Source: Hyphomicrobiales bacterium
GTDB taxonomy: Bacteria; Pseudomonadota; Alphaproteobacteria; Rhizobiales; Rhizobiaceae
Assembly (NCBI GenBank): GCA_900471815.1
Contig: UICE01000007.1
Coordinates: 372,001-436,000, forward strand
Length of the DNA: 64,000 nucleotides
Direction: 5' to 3'
Shown: positions 38,559 to 48,676 of the stretch, piece by piece
Position numbering within the stretch: position 1 is the first letter of the stretch
How the letters are laid out: every line of letters begins with the position of its first letter
Notes under the pieces: model-generated
The model's database searches: none
Seen by the model: only the letters and a program-made list of their open reading frames with translations
Told to the model about the DNA's origin: nothing
Program-made: the position numbers and the translations under genes

Positions 38559-39467
38559 GTGTCTGAGGCCCACCAATCTGATGAAAAGGACCGGAGCTAC
38601 CAGATTGGCAGTTCGTCCTATCGTGCGCGGCCTCTTGAGCCTGCGCTCTACATCGTGGCGACACCCATAGGCAATCTTGGCGACATGACCCTTCGCGGTA
38701 TTGAGACCTTGGCGGCAGCCGACATTATCGCTTGCGAGGACACGCGCGTCAGCCGCGTCCTGCTTGATCGCTATGGTATTTCCCGCCGTCCCTACGCCTA
38801 TCACGAGCACAATGCCGAGATGGCAGGGCCCAAAATTATCGAGGCACTCCTTGCCGGAAAGAGCGTTGCACTCATTTCCGATGCCGGTACGCCGCTGGTT
38901 TCAGACCCAGGCGGGCGGCTTGTTCCTGAAGCCAAAGCGGCTGGCATTCGTGTCGTGCCAATCCCTGGCGCATCCTCTGTCCTTGCAGCCTTGACTGCTT
39001 CTGGCCTGTTCAAGGATGCGTTTTACTTTGCCGGATTCCTTTCCTCCAAACAGGGCCAGCGCCGGGCAAAGCTGGAACAGTTAAAGACATTGGATGCCGC
39101 GCTGGTGTTCTTTGAATCGCCCAATCGCGCCGCAGCGACCCTGGCCGATATGGTTGAGATTTTTGGACCTGAGCGCCAAGGCTCGCTGTGCCGCGAGTTG
39201 ACCAAGGCATATGAGACTGTGACTACCTTGCCTTTAAAAGAACTCGCTGCGGAGTTCGATGGTGAAGACCGTATTCGCGGTGAGGTTGTTCTGGTGATCG
39301 GACCACCACGGCAAGATGAACATGTGGCGCGCAGCGATGAGGATATTGACGCATTGCTGAAAGCCCTCAGTCAGGAAATGTCGCCTGCAAAGGCGGCGGG
39401 GGAAGCCTCCCGCATGACAGGCCGCCCAAAAGGCGAGCTTTACCAACGTTTGCTGGCGATGAAGTAG
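38559..39467 (+). CDS. rsmI: 16S rRNA (cytidine-1402-2'-O)-methyltransferase
   Basis: SAM-dependent tetrapyrrole-methylase-fold enzyme methylating C1402 of 16S rRNA. 302 residues. Landmarks: [55 protein letters not shown] and [18 protein letters not shown], with [12 protein letters not shown] later. GTG 38559. The next gene, yraN, starts 2 bp after its stop. This rsmI-yraN pairing is widespread. Confidence 0.96.
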   Translation: MSEAHQSDEKDRSYQIGSSSYRARPLEPALYIVATPIGNLGDMTLRGIETLAAADIIACEDTRVSRVLLDRYGISRRPYAYHEHNAEMAGPKIIEALLAGKSVALISDAGTPLVSDPGGRLVPEAKAAGIRVVPIPGASSVLAALTASGLFKDAFYFAGFLSSKQGQRRAKLEQLKTLDAALVFFESPNRAAATLADMVEIFGPERQGSLCRELTKAYETVTTLPLKELAAEFDGEDRIRGEVVLVIGPPRQDEHVARSDEDIDALLKALSQEMSPAKAAGEASRMTGRPKGELYQRLLAMK

Positions 39468-39469
39468 GA

Positions 39470-39841
39470 ATGCCGATGGGCGCGAAGGACAAGCGTCATA
39501 AAGCTTACCGTCGCGGCCACTCTGCCGAACGCCTCGCTGCATTTGCTGTGGTTCTGAAAGGCTATCGGATTGTGGATCGCCGCTATCGCACGAAGCTCGG
39601 AGAAATCGATCTGATTGCGCGACGCGGCAATATTGTCCTCATCATTGAGGTCAAAGCGCGGCGTACGCTTCAGCAGGCGATGGATTCGGTCAATCCGATC
39701 GCCATGCGCCGAATAGAGGCTGCCGCTGACCAATGGCTGGCCCGTCAGCCGGATCATGACCGCCTTTCGCTTCGCTTTGATCTGGTTGCGATCTTGCCTT
39801 GGCGTTGGCCCGTTCATGTTCCGGCTATATTTACTGCCTGA
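39470..39841 (+). CDS. YraN family protein (UPF0102)
   Basis: 123-residue protein with the nuclease-like UPF0102 fold: [40 protein letters not shown] and [17 protein letters not shown] contain the conserved E, D and EVK positions of a restriction-endonuclease-like core. Function not established. In many relatives gshB follows; here a convergent VOC gene follows instead, after a strong hairpin. Confidence 0.92.
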   Translation: MPMGAKDKRHKAYRRGHSAERLAAFAVVLKGYRIVDRRYRTKLGEIDLIARRGNIVLIIEVKARRTLQQAMDSVNPIAMRRIEAAADQWLARQPDHDRLSLRFDLVAILPWRWPVHVPAIFTA

Positions 39842-39903
39842 TACCAAGGCGCTGAGATGCTGACGCATCACGCCTTGAAGATGTTCAAGCGCCACACGGG
39901 CTT

Positions 39904-39942
39904 TACCAAAATGCGAAGAGTCAAGATTATCGCATTTTGGTA
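39904..39942. terminator. Long perfect hairpin between yraN and VOC genes
   Basis: 13-bp perfect arms TACCAAAATGCGA/TCGCATTTTGGTA with a 13-nt loop, between two convergent genes and 6 bp from the VOC stop. It may terminate both transcripts or be a dispersed palindromic element; it lacks a clean T-run. Confidence 0.55.
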
Positions 39943-39948
39943 TGAGCA

Positions 39949-40347
39949 TCATTGGGCTTGCGGCACCATGTGGACGATTTCCCAGACATGGCCGTCAATA
40001 TCCTGAAAGCTGCATCCATACATGAAGCCTTCATAGTCTTGCTTTGGCTTCCATTCCTTGCCCCCCGCAGCAATTGCCTTTGCAAAAGTCTCATCGACTT
40101 CTTCCTTGCTTGCTGCCGAAAGCGCAATAAGCACTTCCTGAGATTTCGTTGCGTCGCTAATGCCGTTATTGATGAAGTCCTTGAAGCGGTCTTCTTCCAT
40201 CAACATTGCAAAAATATTCTCTTCGATAATCATGCAGGTTGTTTTCTCGTCAGAGAAGTCCGGATTGAAGCTAAACCCCAAAGCCGCAAAAAAGGCTTTT
40301 GAAGCAGCAAGATTCTTGATCGGCAGGTTCACGAAAATCATACGCAT
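39949..40347 (-). CDS. VOC-family (PhnB/glyoxalase-like) protein
   Basis: 132 residues. The start MRMIFVNLPIKNLAASKAFF and the end FMYGCSFQDIDGHVWEIVHM are typical of the PhnB-like VOC group, whose members have varied or unknown chemistry. The characteristic GxVWE end is present. Independent of the yraN operon and convergent with it. No partner gene is nearby. Confidence 0.88.
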   Translation of the reverse strand: MRMIFVNLPIKNLAASKAFFAALGFSFNPDFSDEKTTCMIIEENIFAMLMEEDRFKDFINNGISDATKSQEVLIALSAASKEEVDETFAKAIAAGGKEWKPKQDYEGFMYGCSFQDIDGHVWEIVHMVPQAQ

Positions 40348-40551
40348 CGGGATAAAATCCTCTCTGTTTGATAACTCACTTCCGAATGACGAATAGAATT
40401 GTCAGATCCCGACAGTCATGAAAAAATAAAAAACAACTTGCAATCGAATTTAAACCCGATAAGAATGGTCGTGTATCGAGCGCCGTTCATTTGCGGCTGC
40501 GTTCCTTTGGCCTTTCCCATCTCCTTTTATGAAGCGAGGGGAGGTGCAACT

Positions 40552-40665
40552 ATGTATGGCGCAGAAAGAGAATCCGATTACCTTCGGTTTTTCAGAAATT
40601 ATATGCTCCTGCGCGTGAAACGGCGCATTTCTGTTTCTTATAATCAGGTCATTGATATCGGATAA
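40552..40665 (+). CDS. Small basic peptide upstream of cysG (candidate)
   Basis: 37-residue frame starting MYGAERESDYLRFFRNYMLL and ending QVIDIG. A strong ribosome site (GGGGAGG, about 40538-40544) precedes ATG 40552. Codon use looks like a real gene, and the stop is 30 bp before cysG, so it could be a small protein or a leader affecting the cys operon. It has no cysteine. No family recognised. The rest of 40348-40551 is AT-rich with no clear element. Confidence 0.45.
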   Translation: MYGAERESDYLRFFRNYMLLRVKRRISVSYNQVIDIG

Positions 40666-40695
40666 TTCCCATAGCCATTGGGATACCCACGATTC

Positions 40696-42156
40696 ATGCC
40701 TATTCGTTCCAACCAGCTATCTGTCTTTCCAGCCTTCTTCCGTGTTCGGAACGAGGTGCTTGTGGTTATAGGCAATGGGGAAGAGGCCTTGAACAAGGCT
40801 CGTCTTCTGACACAAACCAGTGCCACCATCCGCATAGTCGCTGCCGAACCGGAACCAGAACTTGCCGCCTTTTTGCGGAGCGGCAACTACGACCATATTG
40901 TAGAAAAATTTGCTCCCAAGCATCTGACCGGCGCAAAGCTGGTCTTTGTCGCCACTGGCGATGAAGATCAGGATATTGCCATTGCCGATGAAGCGCGCCG
41001 CCAGAATATTCCTGTTAATGTCGTTGACCGTCCTGATCTGTGTGACTTCTACACACCTGCCATTGTCAATCGCGCGCCTATCGCCATTGCCATAGGCTCT
41101 GAGGGTACAGGCCCTGTACTGACCCAGCTCATCCGTGCGCGCATTGATGCGGCTTTCTCCCCGCGTCTCGGGGATCTGGCCCGTCTCGCCAATGCCTACC
41201 GGCCTGCCGTTGAACGGCTGGTGAAAAAGGGACTGTCGCGGCGCATTTTCTGGCGCTCATTCTTTTCGGGCGATGTAGCAAGCAATGTTTATAAGAATGA
41301 TCTGATCGGAGCCCATGACGCTGCCGCAAATCTGCTCGAAAATCAGGGTTCTCCCAAAGGCTATGTCTGGTTGGTTGGGGCGGGTCCGGGCGTTGAGGAT
41401 TTGCTGACCTTGCGTGCGCACCGCGTCCTGATGGAAGCTGATGTGATTGTTTATGATGCGCTGGTGCCAGAGGCTGTTGTTGCCATGGGCCGCCGCGATG
41501 CCACGAGACTGTCTGTGGGCAAGCGCAAGGGTTGCCATTCCAAGAGCCAAAGCGAGATCAATGATCTTCTTGTAACGCTTGGCCGCGAAGGCAAGCGCGT
41601 CGTTCGATTGAAATCTGGTGATCCGCTGGTTTATGGTCGCGCTGGCGAAGAAATGGCCGCTTTGCGCGATGCCGGTATCGCCTTTGAGATTGTGCCTGGT
41701 ATTACATCTGCCTTCGCTGCCGCAGCAGATATGCAGCTTCCGCTCACATTGCGCGGCGTTGCATCCTCGCTGGTCTTTACCACTGGCCACGATATGACGG
41801 GCGATATACTGCCGGATTGGGCACGCCTGGCTATTTCCGGTGCAACCATCGCCGTTTATATGGGCCGGAGTGTTGCTGCTTCCGTTGCCAATCGCCTGAT
41901 TGAGGCGGGCCTTCATGCGGATACCGGCGTTGCTGTGATTGAAAACGCCGGACGTGCGGAACGTCGCATGTTCCACGGGACATTGAAAGATTTGCCAGCA
42001 CTTGAACAACGCAGCGATCTGGAGGGGCCGGTCATGGTTGTCATTGGCGATGCTGTCGCCGGTGCCGCCATTCATCTGGCAGAACCGCTTTCTGCAACAA
42101 AGACAAAGTTTGAAGATTTCGTGGCTGAGCGCCACATGGCAGCGCATGCTGTCTGA
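40696..42156 (+). CDS. cysG: Siroheme synthase CysG
   Basis: Trifunctional enzyme making the sirohaem of sulfite reductase: uroporphyrinogen III methylation, precorrin-2 oxidation and ferrochelation. 486 residues. N-terminal dehydrogenase/chelatase domain (LVVIGNGEEALNKARLL, VVDRPDLCDFYTPAIVNR) and C-terminal methyltransferase (VWLVGAGPGVEDLLTLRAHR, RLKSGDPLVYGRAGEEMAAL). ATG 40696. A short hairpin (TCCCA/TGGGA) lies just before the start. First large gene of a sulfate-assimilation operon. Confidence 0.96.
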   Translation: MPIRSNQLSVFPAFFRVRNEVLVVIGNGEEALNKARLLTQTSATIRIVAAEPEPELAAFLRSGNYDHIVEKFAPKHLTGAKLVFVATGDEDQDIAIADEARRQNIPVNVVDRPDLCDFYTPAIVNRAPIAIAIGSEGTGPVLTQLIRARIDAAFSPRLGDLARLANAYRPAVERLVKKGLSRRIFWRSFFSGDVASNVYKNDLIGAHDAAANLLENQGSPKGYVWLVGAGPGVEDLLTLRAHRVLMEADVIVYDALVPEAVVAMGRRDATRLSVGKRKGCHSKSQSEINDLLVTLGREGKRVVRLKSGDPLVYGRAGEEMAALRDAGIAFEIVPGITSAFAAAADMQLPLTLRGVASSLVFTTGHDMTGDILPDWARLAISGATIAVYMGRSVAASVANRLIEAGLHADTGVAVIENAGRAERRMFHGTLKDLPALEQRSDLEGPVMVVIGDAVAGAAIHLAEPLSATKTKFEDFVAERHMAAHAV

Positions 42157-42174
42157 ACCGCAAGGATGATGATC

Positions 42175-42489
42175 ATGAGTGTCAAAGTTTTAACAGCGAA
42201 CCGCCTGACCGATGGCGAAGCAGTTTGGCTTGGTGCCAATGGTGAGTGGCTCGACCATATTGATGGTGCCCTTGTCGCACGTCATGCCGAGGCTGTGGCA
42301 GCGCTTGAGGAAGCCGGTAAAGCCGCGATAAAGTCCAATCTCGTCATCGACGTTAATGTCATTGATGTTGAGGAACGCGGTACAAACCTATATCCGCTAC
42401 GCCTGCGCGAACGTATCCGCCAGCTCGGCCCGACAATCCGTCTTGATCTTGGCAAGCAAGCCGAGAAAACCAGCGCCAACGCCGCCTAA
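42175..42489 (+). CDS. DUF2849 protein
   Basis: 104-residue protein of unknown function, conserved between cysG and cysI in alphaproteobacteria. Visible pattern: VKVLTANRLTDGEAVWLGAN, then VDVEERG-type VIDVEERGTNLYPLRLRERI. ATG 42175 has AAGG at about 42163-42166. Given its fixed position it probably assists sulfite reduction, for example in electron or sirohaem handling, but this is inference. Confidence 0.9.
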   Translation: MSVKVLTANRLTDGEAVWLGANGEWLDHIDGALVARHAEAVAALEEAGKAAIKSNLVIDVNVIDVEERGTNLYPLRLRERIRQLGPTIRLDLGKQAEKTSANAA

Positions 42490-42509
42490 TTTCTGAAGGT
42501 CCGCATAGA

Positions 42510-44180
42510 ATGTATCGTTACGATGAGTTTGATCACGCGTTTGTCTCTGCCCGCGTCGAGCAGTTCAAGGATCAGGTTGAGCGGCGTCTTGCTGGCGAGC
42601 TGACTGAAGAGCAGTTCCGCCCGCTGCGTTTGATGAATGGTGTCTATCTTCAGCTGCATGCCTATATGCTGCGTGTTGCGATCCCCTATGGCACATTGTC
42701 AGGTCGGCAGATGCATAAATTGGCGCATATTGCGCGCCGTTATGATCGCGGTTATGGCCATTTCACCACACGACAGAATATCCAGTATAATTGGCCGGCT
42801 TTGAGCGATATGCCAGCGGTGCTTGATGAATTGGCCTCTGTCGAAATGCATGCTTTGCAGACATCGGGCAATTGCATCCGCAATGTCACAGCCGATCATT
42901 TTGCCGGTGCCGCCGCTGATGAGGTTGCCGATCCGCGTCCCTATGCGGAGATTCTCCGTCAGTGGTCGTCAATGCACCCGGAATTTTCCTATCTGCCGCG
43001 TAAGTTCAAGATCGCAGTCACTGGTGCTGATCGGGATCGCGCAGCCATTCAGGTCCATGATATCGGGCTTCATCTGAAGAAGAATGAAGCCGGCGAACTC
43101 GGCTTTGCGGTCTATATTGGCGGCGGTCAGGGCCGCACGCCGATGGTAGCCAAAAAGATCCGGGATTTTCTGCCCATTGAGGACTTGCTGACCTACACGA
43201 CGGCAATCGTGCGTGTGTATAATCTGCATGGCCGCCGCGATAACAAATACAAGGCACGTATTAAAATCCTAGTGCATGAAACCGGCACCGAGGAAATTAC
43301 CCGTCAGGTCGAGGCTGAATGGCAGGCAATCAAGGATACCGACTTGAAGATGCCGCAACAGGATGTTGATGCCATCGACAATTATTTCCGCATGCCAAAC
43401 CTGCCGCAGCGTCCCGAAGGCTGGTCGCAGCTTGCGATCTCGCGTAAGGCCGATCCTTCCTTTGCGCGCTGGGTCGATCAAAATGTAACGCCGCACAAGA
43501 ATCCGGACTACGGGGTCGTCACAATCTCCTTGAAGCCGATTGGTGGTATTCCAGGTGACGCAACAGACGCGCAGATGGATCTGGTGGCAGATATCGCCGA
43601 GAAGTTCTCGAATGATGAGATCCGCGTCAGCCATGAGCAAAATCTGGTTCTGCCGCATGTAGCCATTGCTGACTTGCGCATTGTCTATGACCTGCTGCTG
43701 ACAGACGGCTTGGCGACAGCCAATGCCGGGCTGATCACGGATATTATTGCCTGCCCCGGTCTCGATTATTGCGCTTTGGCCAATGCCCGATCCATTCCCG
43801 TAGCACAGCGCATTTCAGAGCGTTTCGGCCAGCCGGAACGTCAGGCGGATATTGGTGAACTCAAGATCAAGATTTCCGGTTGCATCAATGCCTGCGGCCA
43901 TCACCATGTCGGCCATATCGGTATTCTCGGCGTCGAGAAGAAGGGCGAAGAGCTTTATCAGATTTCGCTGGGCGGTTCCGGTGATGAGATTTGCACGATT
44001 GGCGATATTACCGGTCGCGGCTTCTCTTCCGAAGAAATCGTTGATGCGGTGGAAACCATAGTTGACCGCTATCTTCAGGTGCGGACAGACAAGGAAGAAA
44101 ACTTCCTTGCAACCTATCGCCGTCTGGGCGCTGCACCGTTCAAGGACGCGCTTTATAACGAGACTGCAAATGCTGCTTGA
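42510..44180 (+). CDS. cysI: Sulfite reductase (sirohaem/[4Fe-4S], ferredoxin or NADPH type)
   Basis: 556 residues reducing sulfite to sulfide. Two ferredoxin-like half domains and two sirohaem/iron-sulfur domains: GYGHFTTRQNIQYNWPALSD, TSGNCIRNVTADHFAGAAAD, ACPGLDYCALANARS and KISGCINACGHHHVGHIGIL supply the four cluster cysteines. Such single-chain enzymes usually take electrons from ferredoxin; the operon encodes a ferredoxin reductase and a [2Fe-2S] ferredoxin downstream. It overlaps cysH by 11 bp. Confidence 0.92.
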   Translation: MYRYDEFDHAFVSARVEQFKDQVERRLAGELTEEQFRPLRLMNGVYLQLHAYMLRVAIPYGTLSGRQMHKLAHIARRYDRGYGHFTTRQNIQYNWPALSDMPAVLDELASVEMHALQTSGNCIRNVTADHFAGAAADEVADPRPYAEILRQWSSMHPEFSYLPRKFKIAVTGADRDRAAIQVHDIGLHLKKNEAGELGFAVYIGGGQGRTPMVAKKIRDFLPIEDLLTYTTAIVRVYNLHGRRDNKYKARIKILVHETGTEEITRQVEAEWQAIKDTDLKMPQQDVDAIDNYFRMPNLPQRPEGWSQLAISRKADPSFARWVDQNVTPHKNPDYGVVTISLKPIGGIPGDATDAQMDLVADIAEKFSNDEIRVSHEQNLVLPHVAIADLRIVYDLLLTDGLATANAGLITDIIACPGLDYCALANARSIPVAQRISERFGQPERQADIGELKIKISGCINACGHHHVGHIGILGVEKKGEELYQISLGGSGDEICTIGDITGRGFSSEEIVDAVETIVDRYLQVRTDKEENFLATYRRLGAAPFKDALYNETANAA

Positions 44181-44925
44181 GACAAATGAACGTACCGTGG
44201 CGGACGAAGCGCGCGCGCTTCAGGCCCGCTATGGGAATCTTGAACCGGCCGATATTATCGAGCTGGCGATAGATCATTTGTTCAATGAAGAAATTGCTGT
44301 TGTCTCCTCTTTTGGCGCGGAATCTTCTGTGCTTTTGCACCTAATCGCGCAGGTGGATCGTGCTACGCCGGTTCTGTTTCTGGAAACGGGCAAACATTTT
44401 CCGGCAACCTTGCGTTATCGTGACGAGCTTGTTGGCGAATTGGGCATGACCGATGTTCATGACATCCACCCCTTGCAGCAGACGCTCAAGGATGAGGATC
44501 CCTATGGCGCCATGTCGATGACCAATAAGGATCGCTGCTGCTATATCCGTAAAGTGGAGCCGATGGCGCGGGCCGTTGCGCCTTATCGGGCATGGATGAC
44601 CGGTCGCAAACAGTTTCAGGCATCGACGCGTAATGCATTACCCGTGTTTGAATCGGTGGGTGAGCGTATTCGCATCAACCCGCTGGCCCAATGGACATCG
44701 GCTGATCTGCAAAACTATATGGTCGCGCACCACTTGCCTGCGCATCCGCTGGTGGCAGAAGGCTATCGTTCGATCGGCTGCATGCCCTGCACGCAGCCGG
44801 TGAAAGAAGGTGAAGATGCGCGTTCCGGTCGTTGGGCTGGCAGCGACAAAACAGAATGCGGTATCCACCTGACGGGACTTACCGATCAATTGAGCAATAT
44901 TTCCCTGACGGATTCGAGCCTATGA
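44170..44925 (+). CDS. cysH: APS/PAPS reductase CysH
   Basis: Reduces adenylylated sulfate to sulfite. 251 residues. SFGAESSVLLHL is the PP-loop and LFLETGKHFPATLRYRDEL follows. The cysteines in KDRCCYIRK, GYRSIGCMPCTQPV and the tail KTECGIHL indicate the [4Fe-4S] type that prefers APS, as in most alphaproteobacteria. ATG 44170 lies inside the cysI end. The ATGA overlap with the next gene shows tight coupling. Confidence 0.94.
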   Translation: MLLETNERTVADEARALQARYGNLEPADIIELAIDHLFNEEIAVVSSFGAESSVLLHLIAQVDRATPVLFLETGKHFPATLRYRDELVGELGMTDVHDIHPLQQTLKDEDPYGAMSMTNKDRCCYIRKVEPMARAVAPYRAWMTGRKQFQASTRNALPVFESVGERIRINPLAQWTSADLQNYMVAHHLPAHPLVAEGYRSIGCMPCTQPVKEGEDARSGRWAGSDKTECGIHLTGLTDQLSNISLTDSSL

Positions 44926-45458
44926 GTGACATTTCTGAAAGCGTAGCTGGTGAACTTTGGGGTCGCGAAGGATTTCGTGAAGATCCTTACATTGCCGCTG
45001 AGACACTCGAAGAAACAGGTGATGCGCCGGCTGTAATTCTTCCTCTGGCTGCATGGCTGGGCCTGGATGAGAGCATCCGCAACAATACCAACCGCAAGAT
45101 CGGGGTATCGGTCGCGCCGGGCGAAAGCATCGACCCTCTTCTGCCATTGCTGGATACAATACCGCTTATTGCGCTGCAGTTTCCGGCTTTCAACGATGGC
45201 CGCTCTTATTCGAAGGCGGACATTTTGAAAAACCAACATCAGTTCAAGGGAGAGCTGCGTGCGGTGGGCGATGTACTGATCGATCAGGTCGCCTACATGT
45301 TGCGTACCGGTTTCGATACGATGAAGGTTACACATGCCGTAACGCTGACACGCCTTGCGGAGCACAATCTGCATGATGCACCCGGCTATTATCAGCCCGG
45401 TAGAGGTTCGCACACCGTACCGGGCGCCTATAGCTGGCGCCGGGTTCCGGGCGCCTGA
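44922..45458 (+). CDS. DUF934 protein
   Basis: 178 residues. DUF934 is conserved beside cysH; the C-terminal part contains LDTIPLIALQFPAFNDGRSY and DVLIDQVAYMLRTGFDTMKV, with a thioredoxin-like flavour but no obvious catalytic pair. Role in sulfate assimilation is inferred from position alone. ATG 44922 overlaps the cysH stop as ATGA. Confidence 0.9.
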   Translation: MSDISESVAGELWGREGFREDPYIAAETLEETGDAPAVILPLAAWLGLDESIRNNTNRKIGVSVAPGESIDPLLPLLDTIPLIALQFPAFNDGRSYSKADILKNQHQFKGELRAVGDVLIDQVAYMLRTGFDTMKVTHAVTLTRLAEHNLHDAPGYYQPGRGSHTVPGAYSWRRVPGA

Positions 45459-46526
<1,068 letters not shown>

Positions 46527-46871
46527 GTGTCTGATTCTCTTTACATCCACGTCACCGATCAGAAGGGCGAACGTCATACGCTGGAGGCCCTGGAAGGCTT
46601 CCGTGTCATGGAAGTCATTCGGGATTGGGGCCTCGACATCAAGGCGGAATGCGGCGGCGCTGCTGCTTGCGGCACCTGCCATTGCTATGTCGAGCAGGAA
46701 TGGACTGAGAAGCTTTTTGCACCGCTGGATGAAGAAATCGATCAGCTCGATGTGACATTTCACGTCGAGGAGAACTCCCGCCTCTCATGCCAGCTGATCA
46801 TGACGGAAGAACTGAATGGCCTGGAGATTACTCTCGCTCCAGGCACTCAGAAGGACAGCGTTGCAGCCTGA
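46527..46871 (+). CDS. [2Fe-2S] ferredoxin, adrenodoxin type
   Basis: 114 residues. Cluster cysteines in ECGGAAACGTCHCYV follow the C-x5-C-x2-C spacing, with the fourth in LSCQL about 35 residues later, as in adrenodoxin/putidaredoxin-type ferredoxins. GTG 46527 starts directly after the fpr stop. A dedicated ferredoxin at the end of the cys operon suggests it carries electrons from Fpr to CysI, although adrenodoxin-type ferredoxins usually serve P450s or Fe-S assembly. Convergent with the next gene, 1 bp away. Confidence 0.93.
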   Translation: MSDSLYIHVTDQKGERHTLEALEGFRVMEVIRDWGLDIKAECGGAAACGTCHCYVEQEWTEKLFAPLDEEIDQLDVTFHVEENSRLSCQLIMTEELNGLEITLAPGTQKDSVAA

Positions 46872-46872
46872 T

Positions 46873-47811
46873 TTATGGCAGCGTTGCTATGCGGGTGGTC
46901 AAAAGCTCGAAGAAGCCATCAGAATCCACGTTCCGAATGTAAAAAGCATTCTTCGGGCGGTCAGTAATCCCCCACCAGTCAACCACCGTCATGCCGAACG
47001 TCAATTCGTTGGCTGCGTCCACTTCGACATTGCAGTGACGCCCCGTATAGAGCTCCGGCTTGAGCAAATAAGCGATCACATTGGGATCATGCAAAGGTCC
47101 GCCATCGCTGCCATATTTTTCTTCGTCGAAGCGCTCGAAGAACTCCAGCAGTGCGACCGAGGCGTCGCCGCATCTGGTGCCCAAAGCGCGGAACCGATCG
47201 ATGCGTTTGGCAGTGGTCAGGGCCTGGTGTGTCACATCCAACGGCAGGATCACGGTTGGAACGCCTGACTGCAACACGATTTGCGCAGCCTGTGGGTCGA
47301 CATAGATATTGAACTCGGCAGTCGGCGTTATGTTGCCACCCTCAAAAAAGCCACCGCCCATCAGGACGATTTCCATGATCCTCGGTGCAAGTTCTGGCGC
47401 GCGCAACAGAACATGGGCGATATTGGTAAGTGGTCCAAGCACGCAAAGCGTGACAGTTCCCGCCGGTTCACTGCGTAAAGTCTCGATAATGAAATCGACC
47501 GCATGCTGATCCTGCAAAGGCATGGACGGTTCAGGCAGGTCGGGACCATCAAGGCCGGTCTTGCCGTGAACATGTTCGGCCGTGATCAAGGGGCGCATCA
47601 ACGGACGATCCGCACCGGCAAAGACACGCGTATCGGAGCGCCCGGCCAATTCGGAGATTTTACGCGCATTCACTTCGGTCAAGGTAAGCGGCACATTGCC
47701 GGCAACGGCTGTAATACCCAGCACATCCAGTTCCGGGCTGGCAAAAGCCAAAAGAATCGCGAGAGCGTCGTCCTGCCCCGGATCTGTATCGATTATGATT
47801 TTACGTGCCAT
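46873..47811 (-). CDS. Inosine-uridine-type nucleoside hydrolase
   Basis: 312-residue calcium-dependent ribohydrolase that splits nucleosides to base and ribose. Start KIIIDTDPGQDDALAILLAF contains the DxDxxxDD metal site; also VTLCVLGPLTNIAHVLLRAP and GGGFFEGGNITPTAEFNIYVD (a 21-residue span quoted only by its ends: GGGFFEGG...FNIYVD). The start at 47811 matches the family. It is not part of an obvious operon. Confidence 0.92.
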   Translation of the reverse strand: MARKIIIDTDPGQDDALAILLAFASPELDVLGITAVAGNVPLTLTEVNARKISELAGRSDTRVFAGADRPLMRPLITAEHVHGKTGLDGPDLPEPSMPLQDQHAVDFIIETLRSEPAGTVTLCVLGPLTNIAHVLLRAPELAPRIMEIVLMGGGFFEGGNITPTAEFNIYVDPQAAQIVLQSGVPTVILPLDVTHQALTTAKRIDRFRALGTRCGDASVALLEFFERFDEEKYGSDGGPLHDPNVIAYLLKPELYTGRHCNVEVDAANELTFGMTVVDWWGITDRPKNAFYIRNVDSDGFFELLTTRIATLP

Positions 47812-47844
47812 TGGTCGGTTTCTCTCATCTATATGCCGCACTCT

Positions 47845-47873
47845 CTTGAAGTCTCAAGGTCGATAGACCATAT
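47845..47873 (+). promoter_or_regulatory. Sigma32 (RpoH)-type promoter of hsp20
   Basis: CTTGAA (47845-47850), 17 bp, CCATAT (47868-47873), about 70 bp upstream of hsp20. The -35 is a perfect match to the RpoH element and the -10 resembles CCATNT/CYTATNT, fitting heat-shock control of the small heat-shock gene. Confidence 0.6.
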
Positions 47874-47944
47874 CTGAGTACAGGAGCGAAATGCTGTTGA
47901 ATTACGGGTTTTGCTTTAGGTCGCTTTACTAAAGGACTGCTTGG

Positions 47945-48367
47945 ATGACACGAATGACACCTTTTTCAAGCCCATTGCTGCTTGGATTCGATTCGATGGA
48001 AAAGACGTTGGAGCGTATCGCCAAATCCGGCGACGGCTACCCGCCATATAATATCGAGCGTATCCGTTGCAATAACGATCGTGAGCAGTTGCGTATTATT
48101 CTCGCCGTGGCGGGATTTTCCAGCGACGATCTCGAAGTTACCACTGAAGATAACCAGCTGATTATTCGCGGTCGCCAGACCGATGAAGAAACGCGCGAAT
48201 ATTTGCATCGCGGCATCGCGGCCCGCCAGTTCCAGCGCATATTTGTTCTTGCCGATGGAATGCGGGTCAGCAATGCCACTTTGAAGAATGGGCTACTGTC
48301 GATCGACCTCGACCGGCCGGAACCTGAACGATTGGTCAAGCGCATCAATATTGCGGTCGAAGACTGA
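47945..48367 (+). CDS. Small heat-shock protein Hsp20
   Basis: 140-residue alpha-crystallin-domain chaperone (IbpA-like) that holds unfolded proteins. N-terminal PFSSPLLLGFDSMEKTLERI, crystallin core YNIERIRCNNDREQLRIILA and AVAGFSSDDLEVTTEDNQLI with RRLERFQRIF-type edge (FQRIFVLADGMRVSNATLKN) and the short C-terminal IxI-like tail. ATG 47945. A DUF1150 gene follows after 55 bp, the usual arrangement in this group. Confidence 0.95.
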   Translation: MTRMTPFSSPLLLGFDSMEKTLERIAKSGDGYPPYNIERIRCNNDREQLRIILAVAGFSSDDLEVTTEDNQLIIRGRQTDEETREYLHRGIAARQFQRIFVLADGMRVSNATLKNGLLSIDLDRPEPERLVKRINIAVED

Positions 48368-48422
48368 TCAGGGCTCTAACAGGACAGGGCTCACCAGAGA
48401 CTGTCCAAATAAGGAGGCTATA

Positions 48423-48668
48423 ATGCAAACGAATCCTTTTACCGAACTTGAATTCTCCCGTCTCGGCGCCGGTCAGGTAGCTTATCTGCGCAAAGTAAAG
48501 ACCGATGATCTCGCCACCAGCTTTCCGGCTCTTCCGCCGATGGCGCCTGGTGTTGAGCTTTGGGCGCTCTTTGCAGCCAATGGAGATCCTATTGTGCTTT
48601 CCGATGAACGCGAAAACGTTCTTGTCGGCGCGCAGGAGCATGAATTGCGCACGGTGATGCTGCAGTAG
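48423..48668 (+). CDS. DUF1150 protein
   Basis: 81-residue protein of unknown function, regularly found directly after hsp20 in Rhizobiales. Visible: QVAYLRKVKTDDLATSFPA and LWALFAANGDPIVLSDERE, the DUF1150 pattern. ATG 48423 has AAGGAGG (48412-48418) at ideal spacing. Co-transcription with hsp20 implies a heat-stress role; this is inferred. Confidence 0.9.
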   Translation: MQTNPFTELEFSRLGAGQVAYLRKVKTDDLATSFPALPPMAPGVELWALFAANGDPIVLSDERENVLVGAQEHELRTVMLQ

Positions 48669-48676
48669 TTGTAAAA

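Noticed and set aside
40348-40695. SAM or cobalamin riboswitch upstream of cysG
   Set aside because: No conserved core of a SAM-I, SAM-II or cobalamin riboswitch could be recognised; only a short hairpin near the start.
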